The notes under the pieces: generated by a model
The model's database searches: none
The model's input: the letters and a program-made list of their open reading frames with translations, nothing else
What the model was told of the DNA's origin: nothing
Origin: Opisthocomus hoazin
Taxonomy: Eukaryota > Chordata > Aves > Opisthocomiformes > Opisthocomidae
Reading direction: 5' to 3'
NCBI RefSeq assembly: GCF_030867145.1
Contig: NC_134420.1
Span: 7,305,823 to 7,369,822 of the forward strand
Length of the DNA stretch: 64,000 nt
Shown here: positions 26,066 to 35,494 of the stretch, piece by piece
Layout of the letters: every line of letters starts with the position of its first letter
Numbering within the stretch: position 1 is the stretch's first letter
Made by a program: the position numbers and the translations under genes

Positions 26066-26326
26066 CTACCCGCGCTCGCAGATGAGCTCGACGACGCTGT
26101 GCTCCGTGGGGACGGGGTCAAGGCAGCAGTGGGCAGCGCTGGCGGCCACCTCGTCCAGCAGCCCCTGCACCACGCGCTCGGCGGCGGCGAAGCGCCAGAG
26201 GTAGAGCTGCAGGTAATGGCCGTCCACCTGCACCTGCTGCAGCCCGAAGCGCCCCAGCGTCCGCAGCCGCACGCACTCCAGCAGCGTCTTCAGGCTGATC
26301 TTGATGATCCCCGTCAGCACCAACAC
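26066..26326 (-). pseudogene. VPS51: VPS51 last exon
   Basis: 261 nt from [11 protein letters not shown] to C-E-R-G and TAG. Includes [10 protein letters not shown] and F-G-L-Q-Q-V-Q-V-D, close to the human C-terminus and open throughout. Confidence 0.92.
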
Positions 26327-26344
26327 CTGGGACGCGGGGACAGC

Positions 26345-27450
26345 GGGGACATGTGACACAGGGGCACGGGGATGGCCCCGAGCCACACCTGCCCGGGGAC
26401 GCGGGCACACTGGGGACACCCCTCTGCAGGCCATCGGCTCCTAGGATTCTCTTCTCCTGGTCACCAGTCCCCAGGGATCCCCCGAGCCCTGACACATGGG
26501 GACACTGGGAACATGCGGCACAGGGGAATGGGGGCTCCTTTGGCCCGGATTCTTGAAGTGCAGGGAGGCCCCAAGCCTCCTCAGCACGGGCACATGGGTG
26601 ACAGGATGGACACCCTCGTGCTGGCTGCCACTGCCAAGCCTGGGCACGTGAGACAGTGGGACATAGGGGACACCCCTGGCCTGGCTGTCAGGAGCACAGG
26701 GAGGCCACAAGTCAGCATAGGGACACGGGGACACCCTCGCCCTGGCCATCAGCCGCAGGAACCCCCTGCCGAGTCCTGACGCATAGGACAGGGGACCATC
26801 AGCGCTCCCTCGTCCTGCTCATCAGCTCCTGGGGACCCCCTGGACCCCAGGGACACGTGACAGCCAGGAAGGTGGGCAGTTTAGGGACCTTGGGGACACA
26901 GGGACCGGGGGGACCCTTAGAGACATGGGGATGCCCCCGTGGCCTCACCTTGTTGAACTCGACGGGGCTGAAGATGTCGATGCGCTCGGAGAAGAGCTTC
27001 TGGATGTTGCTGAGCAGGTGGGTGTCCATGGGAGCACTGGGGATGGTGACACATGACAGTCAGGGACACGGGGACACTCCAGTATTCGAGGGAGCCACGG
27101 GATGTGGGGGCAGGGACACAGGGACCATCAGGAGACAGGGGGATGGGGACAGGGAGGGTCAGAGGATGCAGGCACGGTCAGGAGATACTGGGACTGGTTG
27201 GGGCCACAAAGGCAGGGGAACACGAGGATGGGCAGTGGATGTGGGGACAGTCGGGGACCGCGGGGACGGTGAAGGACACGGAGAGACGAGAGGCCCATGG
27301 GATGCACGTGGGGATCATCGGGGGCTACTGGGACAGTCAAGGGGAACACGAGGACGGTCTGGGGACAGCCAAGGGATGTCGAGACAGCAGGGAGGTATAT
27401 CAGGACAGTCTGGGGACACGAAGAGTGTGACGGGGAAGATACCGCGGGGC
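26345..27450 (+). repeat. Degenerate GGGACA-type minisatellite in VPS51 introns
   Basis: On the + strand the introns on both sides of the 27036-26949 exon are full of GGGACA/GGGGACAC units at irregular spacing. This is a common feature of GC-rich avian microchromosome introns. It explains the many open frames on both strands here, which I do not call as genes. Confidence 0.6.
26949..27036 (-). pseudogene. VPS51: VPS51 exon, [11 protein letters not shown] segment
   Basis: 88 nt with good acceptor (CCCCAG) and donor (GTGAGG). Almost every residue matches human VPS51. Confidence 0.9.
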
Positions 27451-27468
27451 CAAGGTGGCCGGGCTGAT

Positions 27469-27590
27469 CTGGGGGTGTAGCTGGGGGTGTAGCACCCGGG
27501 CGCCCGGGAGCTGCTGTAGATGGAGAAGACGCGCCGGCTGGAGTCGCTGCTCTGCGCCCGCCGCACGCCCTCCTCGAAGAGCTGCCCCAC
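27469..27590 (-). pseudogene. VPS51: VPS51 exon with second lost donor
   Basis: 122 nt, from V-G-Q-L-F-E-E-G-V to S-Y-T-P, ending two bases into a serine codon that the T of the next exon would complete. The donor reads AG/ATCAGC instead of AG/GTCAGC. The next downstream GT (GCG/GTATCT) would shift the frame. Confidence 0.87.
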
Positions 27591-27978
27591 CTGCGGCACC
27601 GCACCCTCTCAGGGCTGGAGTCCCAGAATCCACCTGAAACACCCTCTGGGACTGCCCCCTAGACCCACCCAGGATCCCTCAAATCCTCTGTGACCCTCCC
27701 AAACCCTGCTGGGACCCCCAGAGATCCTCAACACGGGGACCTTGGGCGTCCCCTCTTGACCCTTCAGGAACTTCAGCCCTCCCCTCCCTGGACCCTGTGG
27801 GACTCCCAGCTCTCCCAGGAAGCCTCTGGGGACTTCTAAAGTCCTCAAGGACCTTGTGGTGACCTCAGGGATTCCCTCTGGACCCTTCCGGGACCCTCTT
27901 AAGACACCTGGGACCTCCCTCCCAGCAGACTTCAGCCCCTCCCTTGCCCCCAGCCTCTCTAGGCTCCTGGTCTTGTAC

Positions 27979-28185
27979 CTGGACGTCGATGGCGGTGATG
28001 TCCTTGACCACGCACTTCATGATGGCACAAACGTTGCGGGGCTCGACAGTGCCCAGCCAGTCTCGCGTCTCCACGCTCTTCCTGAGCATCTGCGCCACCG
28101 CGGCGCCCTGGACCTGCACGTAGTGGTCGAGCAGCCGCTGTGCCGCTGCCCGTGCCTCTGCACACCGTGCCGGTCTCGGCGTCAC
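27979..28185 (-). pseudogene. VPS51: VPS51 exon, [13 protein letters not shown] segment
   Basis: 207 nt in phase between acceptor CCCCAAG and donor GTACAAG. It begins V-T-P and ends A-I-D-V-Q as in human. Two conserved arginines read as cysteine. Confidence 0.88.
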
Positions 28186-28750
28186 CTTGGGGCAGCTGGG
28201 GGGGACTTGGGGACATGCAGAACCCCCCTGGGGACATGCTGAGGTGCCCTTGGGGACATCTGGGAGACGCTGGCACAGGCAAGGACCCTTCTGTCTCCAT
28301 GTGTGCTGCCGTCCCCCGGGTCATAGCCTGGATGGACATGCGGTGACAGCAGGGCAGAGGGAGGGACTGGGGGACATTCTGGGGTCCCTCGGGGACATTT
28401 GGGGGCACGTAGAGACAGAAGGAAAGATCCCCAGACCTCCACAAACACCATCGTCCCCACCACCATGTCCTGGGTGGACACAGGGCCACAGAGGAACTTG
28501 GAGCCATTCGAAGTCCCCTGGGGCAATTCAGGCTCTCCTGGGGCCACTTTGGCTCCGCTCAGGGACATTTTGGAGGACAGAGAGAGAAGGGAGCTCCCCA
28601 TGCCTCCACGCACGCCACAGTGCCCACCACTGCGTCCTGAGTGGACGGTGGGACACAGAGGGATACAGAGCCATTTCATGACATCCTGGGGACACTCAGG
28701 GTCCCCTCAGGGCCATCTTGGGGCCACCTGGGGCAGTTTTAGGGGCTCAG

Positions 28751-28969
28751 CTGGGGAGGAAACTGCTCGTCAGTGAGAGTGAGGATGTAGGTGATGGTGG
28801 TGGCCTCATAGTCAAGACAGAGGCAGGCCAGGAGCAGCAGCAGGGCTGGGGGTGCCGCGGGGGCCCCCTGCTCAGCCGGGCCGTCGGCGAAGCCCTGGGC
28901 AGTGCGGCAGAGCCAGCGCACGAAGGCCACCACCAGCCCTTCGCTCACTGCCTCCACACAGAACTCCCC
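28751..28969 (-). pseudogene. VPS51: VPS51 exon with lost donor
   Basis: 219 nt, 73 codons, from G-E-F-C to D-E-Q-F-P-P-Q. The expected donor CAG/GTGAGC reads CAG/CTGAGC. Read-through meets TAA at 28741-28739, and no GT lies before that stop. Confidence 0.88.
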
Positions 28970-29222
28970 CTGCAACCAAAAATGGGGGGTTACGCCCCAA
29001 AAATACCACCCTGGGACCCTGAAAACTCCCAAACCCACCCATGCAAACTCCGAACCGCCCCAGCGATGCCCAAACCGTCTCGTGCAACCTCCAAATTGCC
29101 CACGACCCCCCAGTCTGCCCTGTTGAAGCCCTCACCTGCCCTGTGCAACCCCCCAAGCTTCCCCCTGCCTACCCGACCACCCCTGTGACCCCCAAAATGC
29201 CCTGCGCCGCCCCACCGCCCAC

Positions 29223-29275
29223 CTTGCAGTAGGGCAGGCTGGCTCCGGCGTACGGCACTGGCTCCTTGTTAGCGT
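29223..29275 (-). pseudogene. VPS51: VPS51 remnant exon (5'-most piece)
   Basis: Ends G-A-S-L-P-Y-C-K before donor GTGGGC and joins in phase to G-E-F-C, as human reads N-K-P-Y-F-R then G-E-F-C. The upstream limit is uncertain; further left in the protein the likeness to VPS51 stops, so the truncation point is probably close. Confidence 0.5.
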
Positions 29276-29289
29276 TCGCACGGGGGCTG

Positions 29290-30044
29290 ACGATGTGTTC
29301 CGACCCGGCGAGCGCCCGCGGGCGAGAGACCAAGGCTTCGTCCTCAGGGAGGCTCTGCCAGAGCCCCCGGCTCCCGGCACGGCGCGGGGGGCACGGCCAA
29401 GCTGGGCTGCTCCCTGCGGCTGGGCATCGCGGCGTGCTGCCTGCACTGCTCTCGCCTTCTGTTGCAGAAACTTGTTCGGACGGAGGCGTAGAGTGACCAA
29501 ATCTTTGGCCCAGCTGCTGACAGCGCTTCCCGATGACTTCCAGCTTCTCCTGCCCAAAGGCTCTGGGAAAACAGCCAAGGCAAAAAACGGGGACCCCAGG
29601 ATGCGGGCAGCTGCCTGTCTAAACTCGGCGTGCGGAGTACCACACCCTGTCACCCTCCAGTCTATTTCAGATCTGATTTCTTTAGAGGTAGCATGAAGTT
29701 CTAAATCAAATTCAGGTGATGCTTGAAAATTCTCTGTCATCTGTTTCTACAAATAAAGCTCCCTTTTCCTCCTCCTCCCTGTTAGCTGGGGACACTGTTT
29801 GTTCCGACAAGGTCTGACCAGCAGCGTTGTTACGCACGCAGACTCACCCGCAGCGCACGCAGACACGAGCCCACCCACGGCTCAGCGAGGGAACGCTGCG
29901 TGGCCCCCGGGAATCGAAGCAGCTTTTCCCAAGCCTTGACCATTTTCCATGACAAACACAGTGGCTCTGCCAGCACGGGGTCCCAGGCTCGGCGGGCAGG
30001 AGCCGAGGAGCGAGCTCACTGCGAGCAGCCCCGGGGGGCACAGG
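29290..30044 (+). other. Unassigned segment between VPS51 break and right LTR
   Basis: No VPS51 sequence is recognised here. A possible + strand terminal exon starts after CTTCTGTTGCAG (about 29467), stays open for about 75 codons to TGA at 29694, and is followed by AATAAA at 29752-29757. I do not recognise its protein. The opposite strand is also open for about 200 codons. It could be the end of the gene that neighbours the donor locus. Confidence 0.4.
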
Positions 30045-30049
30045 CAGAG

Positions 30050-30664
30050 TGTAGAAGACCGCTACAATCTGGTTTTGTCTCAACATTGCCATTGTCATCT
30101 CTTGCTGGCCTCTGGAAAGAAACCGCCACAACGACCTGCAGGAAAGCGCTTGCGCACAGAGAAGCGCGTGTATGGGCAAGAACGGACTTGTCTAAGCGGG
30201 CAGCACGCATGGCAGGAACTGCACGTATGCAGACATGCTCTGCGCATGCGCAAATGCCCCTATAAAAGGGCAGCACATGCTCCTCGCCACCCTCTTGCTC
30301 TCCTCCTCGCCGCCCTCTTGCTCTCCTCCTCGCCGCCTCGCTGCTGGGCTCTGCCCTCGCCGGGGCCTCCACGCCTGCACAGAGACTGAGCCGACTGGAC
30401 ATCGCTGGACATCGTCGAATCCGTGGTGGTGGTAACTGATCTCCCCCCCCCGCACTTCTTTTCCTTGCCCGCTGGGGTTTTTCCAACTTTACTCTTTTTT
30501 TTTTTCTGTCTCGTCTTCCCCCCCCACTGCCGTCCCCACCAGACCTCCAATTCCCAGTTCACCGAAAATAAAGTTTACAAGGTTGCATGGCATATGGCTG
30601 CGTTTGCATCTTAATCTGGTCTCCTGGGATGGCATCGAAACCTCCCCGATATTGGATCGGGACA
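30050..30664 (+). mobile_element. Right LTR of the cassette (615 bp)
   Basis: Same ends as the left LTR (TGTAGAAG...GGGACA) and same orientation. It keeps a complete + strand promoter layout: TATAAAA at 30261-30267 and AATAAA at 30567-30572. Its U3 core (about 30162-30290) has no counterpart in the left LTR. Upstream bases (ending GGCAGAG) are not a convincing polypurine tract. It is followed directly by TGAGC. Confidence 0.9.
30261..30267 (+). promoter_or_regulatory. TATA box of right LTR
   Basis: CCCC-TATAAAA-GGG in the U3 core of the right LTR, about 300 bp before the LTR poly(A) signal. It would drive transcription rightwards, away from the cassette. Confidence 0.6.
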
Positions 30665-30669
30665 TGAGC
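30665..30669 (+). repeat. 5-bp direct repeat TGAGC, right outer flank
   Basis: Partner of the repeat at 20643-20647. The match holds only when the outer ends of the two LTRs are paired. Confidence 0.75.
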
Positions 30670-33600
30670 CCAACTTGAAAAAATCACCACAGCGCAGGCT
30701 AAGGATTAGTAAGCGTTGCCACAGTCTTCTCCAATGTTTTTCACCTTCTGCTGCTGGCTTCGCCCGGGTTAGGGACTGACTAATGGGTCTGATCTGCAGT
30801 CCAGATCTCCTGGAGATTCAACAGCACGTAGGGCGAGTCTGGGTCTGCAGCTGCCTCTCCCTATCAGATCGAATGTCTGATTTCAGTAAACACATTTTTA
30901 TTCTCTTTTTACCCGTCGGTTTATTTGTCCAGAATAAGGTGAAGAATCAATAATCCCTGAAAGCCTCCTTTTTCTTTCCAAGTATTTTCATTTAGCGCAC
31001 ACGGCCTATAAATCTGAAAGTATTTTGAACAGCGGCATAGCTCCAGTCAGCTTTTACGTGGCCAAGGAGCCGTATTCTATGTTTTGCAGAGAGCGATTTT
31101 GGCAGTATTTTTAGGTTCTTGTTTAGGAAAGGAGAAATGGGATGAGCCAAGATTTTCTGCTGCCATGTACAACCATCCTCGCTCATCAACATATCCCTCA
31201 CTGCTTCTTCTGGGGGGGGGGGGGGGGGGGGGAAGTGCCTGCTCAAAAAAGCTAGTTGAACACAGAAGTGGCATGAGTTCATGTATTCCTTTCCTTCACA
31301 GGCCATGTTTCAGAATATAAGAAAAAAAAGAAATTAAGGACAAAAAAAAAGATCTGAAACAGCAAGTCCTCCTCTCGCCACTCCAGGTCCTCTGCATGCT
31401 CTTGCATACAGATGTTGACCCAAGGGCCACACCACTCTCAGAAAAGGGCAAGGGAAACATCATAAATCACAAAATTGTGCAAAGGATGGCTATCACAGTG
31501 TTAAGAACAGGCATTAAACTGGAAATGAAAAATCCGATGTCCAAAACTCAGCGTTGCTGCAGCTGCCCTATTAATTTGAATACACCCGTGAGCTGAGTGC
31601 AGAGGAGTTTGGATGTACTCCAGTTCCTTTTCTGGGTCAACACAACCTTTGGCATCAGCGTACCAGCACGACCCTGAAGCTAGCTAGACATACAGATAAG
31701 TGCTCACTAAAACTTGCTTAGACTTGACTAATCCCAGTGATCATGGCTGCAGGGAGCACAAGCGTATGGTGTGTTTGAAGACGGGGCAGCTGCAGCAACT
31801 TGGTATTGCTGTCTGAGAAATAGGTGTATCCATGAGAGGACAACCCTGGACAACCAGGAGGCCAATGCCAGAGGAGGAGCCCTTAGCTCCGGGAGCTGGG
31901 GCTCAGCAGGGTTAAAGCCAAAGGGTGCTCGGCTCTCGGTCCAGCCGACGCTCAGAGCCTGCATCCTCCCTCTTGGGCCACACGGAGCAGAGGCCGCAGG
32001 GTAGCACTCCCTAGGAAAAACAAAGGGACCCTCGGAGAAGACACCACCTGAAAGCTTTGCACCATGTCTCCACTGGAGCCAGGCCCTGGACAGGGTTATT
32101 GGGACAAAACAAGGCAAAGATTCCTGGTTTCACTGCGTTTACTACTTCACCCAGCCCAGGGCTGATGGCGCAGCAAGACTTCACACGAGGCTGTGGATCT
32201 GCTGTTTGAACAAATTAACTGCGGTGCTTGATTTCAAACCAGTGGTGCTGTTGAACACCACTTCTCTTGTTAAACATGACTCTCCCAGCAGATATGTACC
32301 TTTTCCTCCAACTAACACTGTGTCAACATGAGCTCGTTTTCCTCTTAGCCCGACACGCTGTCGATAGGCACAAATGCACACAAGGCAATATTGACTGATG
32401 AAGTTTGAGAACATGAGTTTTCAACAGGAAAGTCAACAGGAATTACATTTCAGACACTTCTATTATTTGAGTTGTGCAGAATGAACATGCTGTTATAACT
32501 TGCGTTTGAAAACTGAAAACTTAACATTCAGCTGTAACGCATAAGCATGAAATCAGCTCCGCCAGAGCATCCTGTAAAAAACATCTTTGGACTTCTCACA
32601 TGAAAGCCTTCAACAGCAGACAAATATCATTCGGATCAAGGTGAAAATTACCTTTGGAAACCAATCTGAAGAAAGCAGAAAAATATGTTTTTCTTTAACA
32701 GAGGATCTCTTCTACTCTTGAATTGATAGTAATACTATGTATGTTCATACACATTTATGTATGTGTTTTAAGTGTTCATAATACTAGCCTCAAAGAAAAA
32801 AAAAGAAAAAGTAATAATAAATAATTCTTAAAAAAACTCTTTTGTTTTAGTATCTTTACCAACTTTGCTAAGTCATTTAAATAAAAAGAAAGATAACCAG
32901 TTCTTTTAAATTAACATCTCTGGTAATTCTTTTATTTAATCCAATAGATTATTGCATTTCCTAGAATAAAATAAAAAATATCTTTTTATATTTGCCTGCT
33001 GAACTGAGCAAAATATTTGAAGAAGTGTAAAATCAATACTCTGCCAAAGTCAGGAAGGAAAGCAGACCTCTTCCTGCACTTCAGAACTAACGTAAATAAT
33101 ATGAACACTATTATTCTGTTTCCTAACGACATTTTAAGTGCAATCCTCATGAGTGATGTATGGTTAAATAGTAAACTCCTATGTAGTTGGTAGAGGCACC
33201 TAAGGAGATGTGTGAAATGCTAAATAACACGTACTAAGTTTATATGGCAAACCTGCCTCAGTTTACAACAGTCATGCACCTTGCACTAACGCTTGCATCA
33301 GTTTCTGATCTCACTCTTTCCTGGGCCATCACCAAATGATGATGAACCCAGAAAATTCTTTCTGGAAAAGCAGTACTTCCAGAGACAACACCCAGGGTCG
33401 TTTAGAGCACAAATTACTTCTTCTACCTGTGCCGCTGTTCACATAGCACACGCAACACAACTTCATCTCTTTTCCAAAAGGGCACCCTCTCTATCACCCA
33501 AAAAGATTACTTTCGAGCTCAGGGTATCATCTTTTTGTTTTGAGTGAAGACTTACTGTAAGCATTGCACATAACAAGGTAAAGTTATCGAAGACAACTGA

Positions 33601-34830
33601 AAAGGCCTTGATCAAGACCACTGCCTTCCCACCACAGAGCAATCAAGCACGGGGCCAGACCGGGCACGGCAGAGGGCAACCAGAGAGAAAAGACACATTA
33701 GCATCAGCCCTTTCTGAGGTCAGTATTTCCAGAGTATTTGTAAGGGTTGTGCTTCACATGGCAAGGAAAAAAAAGAAAAAGCACCACTTAATTTTGTTTT
33801 TAAAGATTCTGATGGTAATGTGATTTCCAGATGGATAAACTCTGGGGCAACTCAGAGAGAAAATATGCTGGGCAGGACTCGGTCCTTGAGGCCAGCTTTC
33901 CACTCCCAGGCTATTGGCCCACACCAGCAGTGGGCTGCGCACTAGATGCCTGGCTATCACAACAAGCTAAAACGTGGAACAAGAAAAGGTCCCCACCAAC
34001 AGTGTCATCAGATTGATGCGGTCCCACACATAAACCCAGGGCACAGAAACAACGGAGCTAATAGCTTATAGGTTTGCTTTCTCTAATGAACCCACAGATA
34101 ATTGTTTGTCCTAAGAAAACACTGAAGTATTATGGACTTCTTGACATAACCATGACTGTTTGGCCCTGCTGCACATGCCTGCGGACAGCAGAAGGTATCT
34201 GCAGGCTGGGGAAGTCACTTCAGCAAACAGGCATGGCAGGGTCAGGACTGGGGTGCTATTCCAGACCTTCTTTGGGTTTTGGTTTATGGTTATAAAAGTT
34301 TCTTGTTTGTTTATAAACCTGTTCTGAATTTGGAAAGTAGAGTGATCAAACACATTTGCATTCCACATCATCTCTATTACGAGAGGATTATTCCATGACA
34401 AATATGGAAATAGGCTGCAGCACATTTGATAGCCTCTAAAGGACGCTTTCACATTGTAAACCAGCAAGAAATACCTTCATCTCTCTGACCCACAAATATG
34501 CCTGGACACATTGTGACAGCACTGTTTAAAAAGCAAAAACGCAAACAAGAACAACAGAAGAAAACCCACCACTTGCATAAAACCTCACTGCGCAAGAGAT
34601 TCACATGTTCAGACCCCCTGTTTCCCATTCTCCCCGTCTCTACCTGGTGGCTGCAGCGTGCTGGATGCCCCCCCTTCTGCTACATGCTCCAGCAAACACA
34701 ACTGTATCAACAGGCAGCTCATGAAGCTGGACAGTCCGATTACGTGACCTTCACCAACATGAGTTTGTTAGTAAGAGTATCCTGGGGTCCGTTGTCTTGT
34801 ATAAAAGAAACCACTGCCAAAGATTTCAGC
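30670..34830. other. Gene-poor AT-rich DNA
   Basis: GC content drops at once after the right LTR. A G21 run lies at 31212-31232. No exon resembling VPS51 or any other gene is visible. Confidence 0.6.
31212..31232 (+). repeat. G21 homopolymer
   Basis: Twenty-one consecutive G bases. Length may be unreliable in assembly. Creates glycine runs in a spurious frame. Confidence 0.9.
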
Positions 34831-34835
34831 TGAGG

Positions 34836-35489
34836 TGTATTGGGTTTGCATGGCAATGCTTTGGCAGTGGTGGGGCTACAGGGTTGGCTTCTGTGAGAAG
34901 CTGCCAGAAGCCTCCAACGGAGCCAGTGCCAGCCAGCTCCAAGATGGATCCACCACTGGCCAAGGCTGAGCCCATCAGTGACGGTGGTAGCGCCTCCAGG
35001 ATAACATTGTTAAGAAGGAGGGGGAAAAATATTGCAGTAGGATAGAGGAGTGAGACTGTGTGAGAGCAGCAGCTCTGCAGACCCCACGGTCAGTGCAGAA
35101 GGAGGGACAGGAGGTGCTCCAGGCACCGGAGCAGAGGTTCCCCTGCAGCCCCTGGAGCAGCCCGTGGTGAGGCAGGCTGTGCCCCTGCAGCCCATGGAGG
35201 CCCATGGGCGGGGAGCAGAGACCCACCTGCAGCCCGGGGAGGGCCCCACGCCAGAGCAGGGGGATGCCCGGAGGAGGCTGTGACCTCCTGGGAATCCTGC
35301 GCTGGAGCAGGCTCCTGGCAGGACCTGTGCACCCTTGGAGACAGGAGCCCGTGCTGGAGCAGGTTTGCTGCCAGTGCTTGTGACCCCGCAGGGGACTGAT
35401 ATTTTTTTCTCCACTGTCCAGTTGAGAAGAGGGAGCGAGAGAGCCACTTCGGTGGGCAGCTGATGTCCAGCCAGGGTCAACCCACCACA
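34836..35489 (+). mobile_element. Solo LTR of an avian endogenous retrovirus
   Basis: Starts TGTATTGGGTTTGCATGG, which I recognise as the start of a common avian LTR, and ends CAACCCACCACA. Flanks TGAGG (34831-34835) and CGAGG (35490-35494) form a 5-bp target duplication with one change. The internal stretch of repeated CCCTGCAGCCC units belongs to the same LTR. No internal viral genes are present on either side, so it is a solo LTR. Confidence 0.8.
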
Positions 35490-35494
35490 CGAGG

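Larger units (their letters stand above)
26066..29290 (-). pseudogene. VPS51: VPS51 3' half, truncated and splice-damaged
   Basis: VPS51 is the small shared subunit of the GARP and EARP tethering complexes that act in endosome-to-Golgi transport and endocytic recycling. Only the C-terminal part is here: exons at 28969-28751, 28185-27979, 27590-27469, 27036-26949 and 26326-26066, plus a short piece ending at 29223. Together they cover about the last 250 to 270 of roughly 780 residues. Diagnostic segments are [57 protein letters not shown] and the end V-V-E-L-I-C-E-R-G. The 5' exons are absent up to the right LTR and beyond. Two donors are destroyed: CT instead of GT at 28749-28750 and AT instead of GT at 27467-27468. 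Arginines conserved in human read as cysteine (V-C-A-I-M-K-C for V-R-A-V-M-K-R, G-C-Y for G-R-Y). No frameshift is seen. Confidence 0.88.

Noticed and set aside
26656..27480. 274-codon + frame
   Set aside because: Made of repeated G-D-T-G and G-T-R-G units from the GGGACA minisatellite; antisense to VPS51 exons.
29132..29740. 202-codon minus frame upstream of VPS51
   Set aside because: I tested it as VPS51 N-terminal sequence; the family's expected residues are absent and the real VPS51 exon uses another frame.
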